This document shows, one piece after another, positions 26,714-34,597 of a DNA stretch of 64,000 nucleotides. Under the pieces are notes generated by a model. It was not told the DNA's origin, made no database searches, and worked only from the letters and a program-made list of their open reading frames with translations. The translations under genes were made by a program, and so were the position numbers. Source of the stretch: Polaribacter haliotis. Its GTDB lineage: Bacteria > Bacteroidota > Bacteroidia > Flavobacteriales > Flavobacteriaceae. The DNA lies in assembly GCF_014784055.1 (NCBI RefSeq), contig NZ_CP061813.1, positions 3,736,627 to 3,800,626 on the forward strand, given 5' to 3'. Within the stretch, counting starts at the first letter, position 1. Each line of letters begins with the position of its first letter.

Positions 26714-27924
26714 TGTCTGTTTTAAGCGGAAAAAAGATTCTTTTAGGAATAACTGCCGGAATTGCCGCTTACAAAACGGCAGGTTTAGTCCGTTTATTTA
26801 TAAAATTAGGCGCAGAAGTCAAAGTTATTATGACGCCTGCGTCTAAAGATTTTATAACACCTCTTACACTTTCCACACTTTCTAAAAATCCTGTTCATTC
26901 TACTTTTTATGATAAAGAAGACGAAAATGAATTATGGAATAATCATGTAGATTTAGGTCTTTGGGCAGATTATATGTTAATAGCACCTGCTACTGCAAAT
27001 ACATTGTCTAAAATGGCAAATGGTATTTGTGATAATTTGTTGTTAGCAACTTATTTATCTGCTAAATGTCCAGTTTATTTTGCTCCAGCAATGGATTTGG
27101 ACATGTACATTCATCCATCTACAAAACAAAGTTTAGATACATTAAAAAGTTTTGGTAATATTATAATACCTGCAACTTCTGGCGAATTAGCAAGTGGTTT
27201 GGTTGGTGAAGGAAGAATGGCAGAACCAGAAGATATTGTTTCCTTTATGGAAAACGATATACTATCTAAATTGCCTTTAAAAGGAAAGAAACTATTATTA
27301 ACAGCAGGACCAACTTACGAAGCAATTGATCCAGTTCGTTTTATTGGAAATCATTCTTCTGGAAAAATGGGATTTGCAATCGCAAAAGCGGCGGCAAATT
27401 TGGGGGCAGAAGTATTTTTAATTTCTGGGCCTTCACATCAACAAATAAAACATTCATTTGTACATAGAATAGACGTGATTTCTGCAGAAGAAATGTATAA
27501 AGAGTCACATAAATATTTTGGAGAAGTAGATATTGCAATTCTTTCTGCAGCAGTTGCAGATTATAAACCAAAAAATGTTGCTATTCAGAAAATAAAAAAG
27601 ACAGATACATCGTTAGAGATTCATCTTGCACCAACAAAAGATATTTTGGCTTCTTTAGGAGCAATTAAGAAAGATCAATTTTTAGTTGGTTTTGCACTGG
27701 AAACAAATAACGAGTTGGAAAATGCAAAAGGTAAGCTAATTAGAAAGAATTTAGATGCGATTGTATTAAATTCCTTACAAGATAAAGGTGCAGGTTTTGC
27801 AACGGACACAAATAAAATTACTATTATTGATAAAAATTTGAATGAAAAAACTTTCAAATTAAAATCGAAGCAAGAAGTAGCAAAAGATATTATAAACGAA
27901 ATTATAAAAAAAATACATGCGTAA
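26713..27924 (+). CDS. coaBC: Bifunctional phosphopantothenoylcysteine decarboxylase / phosphopantothenate-cysteine ligase
   Basis: CoaBC makes 4'-phosphopantetheine from phosphopantothenate and cysteine in CoA synthesis. The N-terminal flavoprotein domain (about residues 1-185) has GITAGIAAYK, the His in NNHVDLGLWAD and APATANTLSKMANG. The C-terminal ligase domain has GPTYEAIDPVRFIGNHSSGKMG and AAVADYKP. Two decarboxylase positions differ from the E. coli enzyme: the PxMNxxMW loop reads PAMDLDMY (Asn to Asp), and the GxLACG-type loop reads GELASGLVGEGRM (Cys to Ser). The gene overlaps the next one by 8 nt. Confidence 0.94.
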   Translation: MSVLSGKKILLGITAGIAAYKTAGLVRLFIKLGAEVKVIMTPASKDFITPLTLSTLSKNPVHSTFYDKEDENELWNNHVDLGLWADYMLIAPATANTLSKMANGICDNLLLATYLSAKCPVYFAPAMDLDMYIHPSTKQSLDTLKSFGNIIIPATSGELASGLVGEGRMAEPEDIVSFMENDILSKLPLKGKKLLLTAGPTYEAIDPVRFIGNHSSGKMGFAIAKAAANLGAEVFLISGPSHQQIKHSFVHRIDVISAEEMYKESHKYFGEVDIAILSAAVADYKPKNVAIQKIKKTDTSLEIHLAPTKDILASLGAIKKDQFLVGFALETNNELENAKGKLIRKNLDAIVLNSLQDKGAGFATDTNKITIIDKNLNEKTFKLKSKQEVAKDIINEIIKKIHA

Positions 27925-28807
27925 AGTTGCGTTACTTTTTATATTATTCTTCTCAGTTTTAAGCAACAAAGCTCAAGAATTAAATTGTTTAGTTACAGTA
28001 AATTCAGAGCAAATCGCAGGTTCTAATAAGCAGGTTTTTTCTACACTTCAAAAAGCTTTAACAGAATATATAAACCAAACAAAGTGGACAAATAAAACTG
28101 TAAAACCAGAAGAAAGAGTAGATTGTGCTATTACCATGATTATTACTTCTAGAGATAATAATAATTTTAAGGCGACGCTGCAAGTACAATCCACAAGACC
28201 TATTTATAATTCTAGTTATGCAAGTCCTGTTTTAAATTTAAAAGACAACGAATTCTCTTTTAAATACAACGAGTTCGATCCGTTAATTTATAACAAAAAT
28301 TCTTTCGATAGCAATTTGGTGTCAACCATTGTGTTTTATGTAAATGTAATCTTAGGATTAGATGCAGATACTTTTTTAAAGTTTGGTGGAGAAGCACAAT
28401 TAAAAGAAGCGCAAAATGTAATGTTGCAAGCACAACAAAGTGGTTTAGCTACTTGGCAAAATGTGGTGGGGAAACAAAATAAATATTTATTGATAGACAA
28501 TTTGTTATCTCCAAAACTAAAAGCATATAGAAACACACTTTATAATTATCATATGAAAGGTTTAGATTTATTCGTTTCGAATAAAGATGCAGGAAAACAA
28601 GGTGTGGAAGACAGTGTTATTGCTTTAAAAAATATCTACAATAAATCAATTGGAAATTACTTAATTCGTTTGTTTTTTGATTCAAAAGGCGATGAGTTGG
28701 TAAATATTTATTCAGAAGGTCCAGTGACAAGAAACAAAAACCAATTGATACAAACTTTAAGAAACATATCTCCAAACAACAATCCTAAGTGGAGAAAGAT
28801 GGATTAA
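27917..28807 (+). CDS. DUF4835-family secreted protein
   Basis: This 296-residue protein has an N-terminal signal peptide (KVALLFILFFSVLSNKAQ) followed at once by the DUF4835 start ELNCLVTVNSEQI. The domain fills the chain and ends in SPNNNPKWRKMD, the conserved end of this Bacteroidota family. Its start overlaps the coaBC stop (ATGCGTAA). The conserved neighbourhood with bamD suggests an envelope role, but none is known. A beta-rich periplasmic protein is likely. Confidence 0.85.
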   Translation: MRKVALLFILFFSVLSNKAQELNCLVTVNSEQIAGSNKQVFSTLQKALTEYINQTKWTNKTVKPEERVDCAITMIITSRDNNNFKATLQVQSTRPIYNSSYASPVLNLKDNEFSFKYNEFDPLIYNKNSFDSNLVSTIVFYVNVILGLDADTFLKFGGEAQLKEAQNVMLQAQQSGLATWQNVVGKQNKYLLIDNLLSPKLKAYRNTLYNYHMKGLDLFVSNKDAGKQGVEDSVIALKNIYNKSIGNYLIRLFFDSKGDELVNIYSEGPVTRNKNQLIQTLRNISPNNNPKWRKMD

Positions 28808-28888
28808 GTTGGTACTTAAAATTCCATTCCAATTTTATCACTTTTTTTCAGTTAAATTAATTACTTTTATGTTTTAATTTACAAAGAT

Positions 28889-30541
28889 TTGCTAACACAA
28901 CTTTCCATAAATAACTACGCATTAATCGATTCATTATCAATTAACTTCTCCTCAGGTTTATCCATAATTACTGGAGAAACTGGAGCTGGAAAATCGATAC
29001 TTTTAGGCGCTTTAGGTTTGGTTTTGGGTAATAGAGCAGATTTATCTTCTTTAAAAGATACTTCACAAAAATGTATTGTGGAAGCTAAAATGGCAATTGC
29101 GAATTATAATTTAGAAGATTTTTTTATGGAAGTCGATTTAGATTATGAAGCAGAAACCATTATTAGAAGAGAAATTTTGCCTTCAGGAAAATCACGTGCT
29201 TTTGTAAATGACACGCCTGTTACACTTTCAGTTTTAAACGAATTAAGAAATAAGTTAATTGATGTGCATTCGCAACATCAAACCATGGAATTGTCCGATA
29301 ATGCTTTCCAATTTTCTATTATTGATGCATTGGCAAAAAACAAAAATAAAATAGATTCTTACAAAAGAGGTTATTTGCAACTGCAACAATTAGAAAAAGA
29401 ATTAAAAGAATTAGAGCGCATTCAAAAAGAGGCAAACCAACAATATGATTATAATTTGCATCTGTTTAAAGAGCTAGAAGAAGCAAATTTAAAGGTTGAT
29501 GAGCAAGAAGATTTAGAAGAAAGATTAGAGAAGTTAAATAATATTGAAGATATTAAAACAAACTTATCTGAAGCGTTAGAAATCTCTAATAATGAGGAAA
29601 TAGGGATTCAGAATTTGCTAAATACTTTAGAAAATCGATTGTCTAAAATAGCTTCTTTCTCTAAAGAATACCAACAAATAGCAGAAAGAATAACATCCGT
29701 AAAAATAGAAATAGATGATGTTGTTGCAGAGTTAGAAGATGCAAATGAGAATGTAGATTTCAATCCTAATGAAGCAGAAGAAATTAACGATAGATTACAA
29801 TTAATCTATAATTTACAAAAGAAACATACTGTAAATTCTGTTGAAGAATTATTATCCGTTTTTGAAGACTTGTCAGACAAAGTACAACAAGTTGAATCTG
29901 CTGAAGATACAATCAACAAGAAGAAACAAGAAATACATTCAGTTTCAGAAAAACTAGACAAAGTTGCCGATTTAATTACAAAATCTAGAACTGTTGCCAT
30001 TCCAAAATTAACCAAAGAATTAGAAAATTTATTGGCAGATTTAGGAATGCAAAATGCACGTTTCTCTATAAAAATAAAACAAACAATTGTTTATTTTTCA
30101 AACGGAAAAGACAATTTAGAATTTTTATTTTCAGCAAATAAAGGTGGTAATTTTGGCGAGTTAAAGAAAGTAGCTTCAGGTGGAGAATTATCAAGAATAA
30201 TGTTGGCTGTAAAGAAAATACTATCAGAAAACATACATTTACCAACAATTATTTTCGATGAAATTGATACTGGAGTTTCTGGAGAAGTTTCCAATAAAAT
30301 CGCAGCAATTATGCAACAAATGAGCAAGTTTATGCAAGTTGTTGCCATTACACATTTACCACAAATCGCAGCAAAAGGTAATAACCATTACAAAGTTTAT
30401 AAAGAAGAAGTAAAAGGTGTTACAACCACGAATTTAAAACCACTTTCTAAAGAAGAAAGAGTTTTAGAAATTGCAGAAATGTTAAGTGGAAAAGACTATT
30501 CTGAATCTGCTTTAACGCATGCTAAAGAATTGTTGAACTAG
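28889..30541 (+). CDS. recN: DNA repair protein RecN
   Basis: RecN is an SMC-like ATPase acting in double-strand break repair. The 550-residue chain has an N-terminal half-ATPase with Walker A TGETGAGKS (near residue 31), a central coiled coil (about 155-370, Glu/Lys-rich) and a C-terminal half with the ASGGELSRIMLA signature and Walker B TIIFDEIDTGVSGE. The start is TTG at 28889 (MLTQLSINNYALID), the only codon that gives the conserved N-terminus. No LexA-type box was recognised upstream. Confidence 0.94.
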   Translation: MLTQLSINNYALIDSLSINFSSGLSIITGETGAGKSILLGALGLVLGNRADLSSLKDTSQKCIVEAKMAIANYNLEDFFMEVDLDYEAETIIRREILPSGKSRAFVNDTPVTLSVLNELRNKLIDVHSQHQTMELSDNAFQFSIIDALAKNKNKIDSYKRGYLQLQQLEKELKELERIQKEANQQYDYNLHLFKELEEANLKVDEQEDLEERLEKLNNIEDIKTNLSEALEISNNEEIGIQNLLNTLENRLSKIASFSKEYQQIAERITSVKIEIDDVVAELEDANENVDFNPNEAEEINDRLQLIYNLQKKHTVNSVEELLSVFEDLSDKVQQVESAEDTINKKKQEIHSVSEKLDKVADLITKSRTVAIPKLTKELENLLADLGMQNARFSIKIKQTIVYFSNGKDNLEFLFSANKGGNFGELKKVASGGELSRIMLAVKKILSENIHLPTIIFDEIDTGVSGEVSNKIAAIMQQMSKFMQVVAITHLPQIAAKGNNHYKVYKEEVKGVTTTNLKPLSKEERVLEIAEMLSGKDYSESALTHAKELLN

Positions 30542-30625
30542 TTTTAGAGACAAGAAGCAAGAAGCAAGAATTTCTAAAATAACAACGAGACTAACTACTA
30601 AAGACTAACCACTAAAACCTTATTT

Positions 30626-31432
30626 ATGTACAACTTACTAAAAGGAAAAAAAGGAATTATTTTTGGAGCATTAAACGAACATTCAATCGCTTGGAAAACT
30701 GCAGAAAGAGCACATGAAGAAGGAGCAGAGTTTGTGTTAACAAACGCACCAATTGCAATGAGAATGGGAGAATTAGATACTTTAGCAGCAAAAACTGGTT
30801 CTCAAATTATTCCTGCAGATGCAACATCTGTAGAAGATTTAGAAAATTTAGTAGAAAAATCGATGGCCATTTTAGGCGGAAAAATAGATTTCGTTTTACA
30901 TTCTATAGGTATGTCCGTTAATGTAAGAAAAGGCAAACATTATACAGATCCAAAATACGATTTCACCACAAAAGGTTGGGATGTTTCTGCAGTTTCCTTT
31001 CATAAAACTATGAACGTTTTATACAACAAAAACGCTATGAACGAGTGGGGAAGTATTGTCGCTTTAACATATATGGCAGCACAAAGAGTTTTTCCAGATT
31101 ATAATGATATGGCTGACAATAAAGCCTATTTAGAGTCCATTGCTCGTAGTTTTGGGTACTTCTTTGGACGCGATCATAAAGTGCGTGTAAATACTATTTC
31201 TCAATCACCAACTCCAACAACTGCAGGAAGTGGTGTAAAGGGTTTTGACGGTTTTATTGCTTATTCAGAAAAGATGAGTCCTTTAGGAAATGCAACTGCT
31301 TTAGAATGTGCAGATTATACGATTTCTCTATTTTCCGATTTAACGAAGAAAGTAACTTTACAAAACTTATTTCACGATGGTGGTTTTTCAAATATGGGCG
31401 TAAGTGACGCAGTTATGGAAAAATTTGAGTAG
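30626..31432 (+). CDS. fabI: Enoyl-[ACP] reductase (FabI-type SDR)
   Basis: FabI completes each cycle of fatty acid elongation by reducing enoyl-ACP with NAD(P)H. At 268 residues it has the family length, a FabI-type N-terminus (KGKKGIIFGALNEHSIAWK), VLHSIGMSV, and YNDMADNKA carrying the Y-x6-K catalytic spacing near residues 156-163. It is a single gene, preceded by an 84-nt spacer of simple repeats and followed by a structured repeat element and a terminator. Confidence 0.92.
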   Translation: MYNLLKGKKGIIFGALNEHSIAWKTAERAHEEGAEFVLTNAPIAMRMGELDTLAAKTGSQIIPADATSVEDLENLVEKSMAILGGKIDFVLHSIGMSVNVRKGKHYTDPKYDFTTKGWDVSAVSFHKTMNVLYNKNAMNEWGSIVALTYMAAQRVFPDYNDMADNKAYLESIARSFGYFFGRDHKVRVNTISQSPTPTTAGSGVKGFDGFIAYSEKMSPLGNATALECADYTISLFSDLTKKVTLQNLFHDGGFSNMGVSDAVMEKFE

Positions 31433-31440
31433 TTTTATTT

Positions 31441-31526
31441 GAAGCTATTTCCTGCTTTCGTTACTCGCTTTTTATCTCTTTCTAAGAGATAAAAGAGCTC
31501 AAACAGGCCACTCAATCAGGGCTAGA
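31441..31526. repeat. Structured element after fabI, probably a dispersed repeat
   Basis: GC-richer than its surroundings, with a perfect 10-bp central hairpin TTTATCTCTT (31471-31480) / AAGAGATAAA (31484-31493), a left flank GAAGCTATTTCCTGCTTT and a right flank CACTCAATCAGGGCTAG that can partly pair. It has the same layout as the element at 12467-12546. I recall GCTATTTCC...CAATC-GGGCTA elements from flavobacterial genomes. Confidence 0.5.
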
Positions 31527-31563
31527 CTTGTTTACTAGCTATTAGAAAATCTTAAAAAAAATA

Positions 31564-31595
31564 AAATGCAAATCTAAATTCGATTTGCATTTTTT
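31564..31595. terminator. Intrinsic terminator downstream of fabI
   Basis: AAATGCAAATC pairs perfectly with GATTTGCATTT across a 7-nt loop, followed by a T-run. It lies between the fabI element and the next gene. Confidence 0.8.
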
Positions 31596-31635
31596 GTTTA
31601 GCGTCATTTTTGTAGTTTCGTTAAAAATAAGTTGA

Positions 31636-32082
31636 ATGGGTATTTTTAGAAAAGTTGACCTTGTTTTAGCAAGATTTGGAAATATAAACGCGATGAAAAG
31701 AACTCACGTAGATACTTTTACAGAAGAAAAAATTACAAATGTACCTGGAGAGAAATATGGAATTTCAGAATTTGGTTTTCTTTATGTAGAGCTTCAAGAA
31801 TTAGCAGGTTATTATTTTATTAATACTACAGTAATTAGTGCATCAAGCCTTAAAACAAATAAAGGTGCAATCTTAGAATTTAAGTCAGATGATAAAGAAT
31901 TAATCTGTAAGTCAGACGATTATATGATAGAATCAGATTTTTCGAATGTATCAAACAGATGGATTTCTCAGATAAGTTATCCTGTTTCAGAAGAGGAAAT
32001 TCAATTAATCCAAAACAAACATTTTACTTCTGCAGTTTTAAAAGTAAAAAAGCATAAAATAGAATTTAATACCAACATTTGA
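31636..32082 (+). CDS. Protein of unknown function upstream of a glycosyltransferase
   Basis: This 148-residue soluble protein has no signal peptide and looks beta-rich (alternating hydrophobic stretches such as GFLYVELQELAGYYFINTTV and SAVLKVKKHKIEF). Its TGA stop overlaps the TTG start of the next gene (TTGA), so the two are coupled. I recognise no family. The glycosyltransferase link is only contextual. Confidence 0.7.
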   Translation: MGIFRKVDLVLARFGNINAMKRTHVDTFTEEKITNVPGEKYGISEFGFLYVELQELAGYYFINTTVISASSLKTNKGAILEFKSDDKELICKSDDYMIESDFSNVSNRWISQISYPVSEEEIQLIQNKHFTSAVLKVKKHKIEFNTNI

Positions 32083-33035
32083 ACCTACATTTCTCCATAA
32101 TAATCCCAGTTTATAACCGTCCGCAAGAAATAGATGAGTTATTAGAAAGTCTTACAAAACAAGATTTTTCTGATGCTTTCGAGGTTTTAATCATTGAAGA
32201 TGGTTCTACATATTCTTCAAAAGAAATTGTAGAGAAGTATAAAAGCCAACTTGATTTAAAATATTTCTTTAAGGAAAATAGTGGTGCAGGAGCTAGTCGA
32301 AATTTCGGCATGGAAAAAGCCACAGGAAACTATTTTATCATATTAGATTCCGATGTTCTTGTTCCTTCTCAATATTTATCCGAAGTAAAAAAAGCATTAG
32401 AAGCTAATTTTACAGATGCTTTTGGTGGTCCAGATGCCGCGCATAAAAGTTTTACTGCTTTACAAAAAGCCATTAATTATTCCATGACTTCAGTTTTAAC
32501 TACAGGCGGAATTCGAGGAAAGAAAAAAGGAGTTGGAAAATTTCAGCCAAGAAGCTTCAATTTGGGTTTGTCTAAAAAAGCATTCGAAAAAACAAACGGT
32601 TTTTCTAAAATGAAAAATGGAGAAGATATAGATTTAACTTTTCGCTTGTGGGAAAACAAATTCGAAACACAATTAATAGACAAAGCATTTGTATACCACA
32701 AACGTAGAAGTACCATTCAGCAGTTTTACAAACAAACATTCGGTTTTGGTACAGCAAGACCAATTCTAAATAAAAAATACCCAAAAACAGCTAAAATTAC
32801 GTATTGGTTTCCAAGTGTATTTATTTTAGGTTTCGATTTAAGTGTTTTGTTAGCTTTCTTTGGATATTTTCAACTTTTATATTTTTTCGTATTTTATTTT
32901 TTGTTTATTTTTTTAGACTCTTTGCTTCAAAATAAAAATATTAAAGTTGCTTTTTTGAGTATCATTACTTCTTTTACTCAGTTTTTAGGCTATGGATTGG
33001 GTTTTTTAGAATCTCAATTTTTTGTAAAGAAATAA
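32079..33035 (+). CDS. Family 2 glycosyltransferase with C-terminal membrane segments
   Basis: This 318-residue GT-A enzyme opens with HFSIIIPVYNRPQEIDELL, has the nucleotide-sugar/metal DxD in ILDSDVLVP (near residue 90) and the catalytic-base-type ED in NGEDIDLTFRLWE. Two to three hydrophobic segments at the C-terminus (about 245-305) anchor it in the membrane. The start is TTG at 32079, overlapping the preceding stop; it gives the canonical GT2 N-terminus. Acceptor and donor are unknown; transfer to a lipid-linked or cell-surface glycan is likely. Confidence 0.87.
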   Translation: MNLHFSIIIPVYNRPQEIDELLESLTKQDFSDAFEVLIIEDGSTYSSKEIVEKYKSQLDLKYFFKENSGAGASRNFGMEKATGNYFIILDSDVLVPSQYLSEVKKALEANFTDAFGGPDAAHKSFTALQKAINYSMTSVLTTGGIRGKKKGVGKFQPRSFNLGLSKKAFEKTNGFSKMKNGEDIDLTFRLWENKFETQLIDKAFVYHKRRSTIQQFYKQTFGFGTARPILNKKYPKTAKITYWFPSVFILGFDLSVLLAFFGYFQLLYFFVFYFLFIFLDSLLQNKNIKVAFLSIITSFTQFLGYGLGFLESQFFVKK

Positions 33036-33037
33036 TA

Positions 33038-33063
33038 TGTCATTCCTGTTTAAATAGGAATCT
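33038..33063. repeat. 20-bp palindrome resembling a dispersed CATTCCT-AGGAAT element
   Basis: ATTCCT-g-TTTAAA-t-AGGAAT (33042-33061) is a near-perfect palindrome preceded by TGTC, like the TGTCATTCCTGnnnnnnAGGAATC elements I recall from many genomes. It lies just after the glycosyltransferase stop and may also act in 3' end formation. Confidence 0.5.
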
Positions 33064-33137
33064 AGAAAATTTCAATTAAGTAATCTAAGCTTTATTAATT
33101 ATTAGAATAATTTTAAGATTATAAATTTTAATAAGTA

Positions 33138-33836
33138 CTATTTAATTACTTTTAAAATACTTTCTATCTCTTGAATATTAGATTCTGTTTGAGCAATATT
33201 TCCAAAAAATACACTTTTTTCAGAATTTATAATTTTAGAAGCAGAAGCATGAATTTCCTTAAAACCAACTTCTTTAAAAACATTAACATTATCAGCATTA
33301 ATACCACTTCCTGGAAGAATAATTAATTTTTCTCCAGCTAGTTTTTGTAATTCAATTAATAAATCAATTCCGTTGATTGCGTTTTCTTGCAAGCCAGAAG
33401 TTAGAATTCTATCCACTTTTAAATCTATTAATTCTTGTAAAGATTTTTTTGGGTTTGTAACACAATCAAAAGCTCTATGAAACGTAAAAGAAAGAGGTTT
33501 AGAAAGTTCAATTATTTCTTTTGTTCTTTCAATATTTATTGAATTATCAGCATTTAAAATTCCAGAAACAATTCCATTAAATCCTAATTTTTTACAAATT
33601 AAAATGTCTTTTTTCATTTGTTTAAACTCGGCATCAGAATAACAAAAATTCCCGCTTCTTGGACGAATTAATACATTCGTAAGAATTGTAATTTCTTTGG
33701 CAACTTTTTCTAATAATCCAAAAGAAGGTGTAATTCCTCCAACAGATAATTCTGAGCAAAGTTCAATTCTATCGACTCCAGCATTTTGAGCATTTAAGGC
33801 AGATTGATATGAGTTTGCGCAGATTTCTAACAGCAT
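33138..33836 (-). CDS. cutC: CutC-family protein
   Basis: The 232-residue TIM-barrel protein has the CutC N-terminus LLEICANSYQSALNAQNAGVDRIELCSEL, VLIRPRSGNFCYS, and LTSGLQENAINGI in the C-terminal half. CutC was named for copper homeostasis, but that role is disputed. In Bacteroidota it often lies beside N-glycan degradation genes, as here, where it is divergent from the GH92/glycosylasparaginase operon. A sugar-related role is therefore worth considering. Confidence 0.9.
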   Translation of the reverse strand: MLLEICANSYQSALNAQNAGVDRIELCSELSVGGITPSFGLLEKVAKEITILTNVLIRPRSGNFCYSDAEFKQMKKDILICKKLGFNGIVSGILNADNSINIERTKEIIELSKPLSFTFHRAFDCVTNPKKSLQELIDLKVDRILTSGLQENAINGIDLLIELQKLAGEKLIILPGSGINADNVNVFKEVGFKEIHASASKIINSEKSVFFGNIAQTESNIQEIESILKVIK

Positions 33837-33969
33837 AATTTATAGTATTGTTTAACTTAGAGGTATTAGAATAAAATTCGGTTCGATTGGTTTTTAAACT
33901 TCGATTATACAACTCCGTAAAATTGTAATAAAAATTAAAAGAATGTAAGGGCTAATTTTCATTTTCTGT

Positions 33970-33977
33970 TATATTTG
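33970..33977 (+). promoter_or_regulatory. Candidate -7 element for the N-glycan operon
   Basis: TATATTTG matches TAnnTTTG, 24 nt upstream of the ATG at 34002. No clear -33 element. Confidence 0.4.
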
Positions 33978-34001
33978 ATACGAATTTAACAATCTATTTT
34001 T

Positions 34002-34592
34002 ATGAAATTTAATTTCCATCTATTTTTTATTACACTTTTTCTTATTTCTAGTCGTAATAATACCCCTGAAATTATTGAAACAAAAATAGATAAAAATTTA
34101 ATTTCTTACGTAAATCCAATGATTGGCACTAGTAAAATGGGGCATGTTTATCCTGGAGCAACAGCGCCTTTTGGAATGGTGCAATTGAGTCCGCAAACAA
34201 ACTTCGAGGTTATGTTTAAAGACGGAAAATACAATGCTGCTACTTACGAGTATTTTGCAGGTTATCAATATAGAGATACTACAATCGTAGGTTTTGCACA
34301 CACGAATTTTAGTGGAACAGGACATTCAGATTTAGGAGATTTATTAGTAATGCCAACAGTTGGTGATTTGGTTTTAGACCCAATTGAAACGAAAGAAGGG
34401 AAAAAAGCAACTTTGAATTTAGAAAACGGAAATACATTAGTTATTTCTAGTGAAAATCAATCTAAAGAAAATGTTTATGTTTCTAAATTGACAATTAATG
34501 GAAAAGAAATCAATAGAAATTATATATTGCATAACGAAATTATGGATGGAGGAGAATTTGTTTTTACAATGTCTAATCAATCAAAAAAATAA
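34002..34592 (+). CDS. GH92 alpha-mannosidase remnant with large internal deletion
   Basis: Residues 30-130 match the N-terminal domain of GH92 exo-alpha-mannosidases: YVNPMIGTSKMGHVYPGATA, PFGMVQLSPQTN, YEYFAGYQY, VGFAHTNFSGTGHSDLGD and LVMPTVGDL. From about residue 138 the chain is instead the extreme C-terminus of GH92 (ATLNLENGNTLVISSENQSK, then LTINGKEINRNYI and EIMDGGEFVFTM). GH92 proteins are usually about 750 residues; this one has 196 in a single open frame, so roughly 550 residues including the catalytic domain are missing. The signal peptide ends LFLISSR where a lipobox Cys is expected; CGT is one transition from TGT. Almost certainly inactive as a mannosidase. Confidence 0.85.
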   Translation: MKFNFHLFFITLFLISSRNNTPEIIETKIDKNLISYVNPMIGTSKMGHVYPGATAPFGMVQLSPQTNFEVMFKDGKYNAATYEYFAGYQYRDTTIVGFAHTNFSGTGHSDLGDLLVMPTVGDLVLDPIETKEGKKATLNLENGNTLVISSENQSKENVYVSKLTINGKEINRNYILHNEIMDGGEFVFTMSNQSKK

Positions 34593-34597
34593 TTAAA

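Noticed and set aside
34002..34592. Small stand-alone GH92-like lectin or lipoprotein
   Set aside because: The joined N- and C-terminal pieces, with the expected 550-residue middle missing and the lipobox Cys changed, fit a deletion remnant better. This stays open until homologues are checked.
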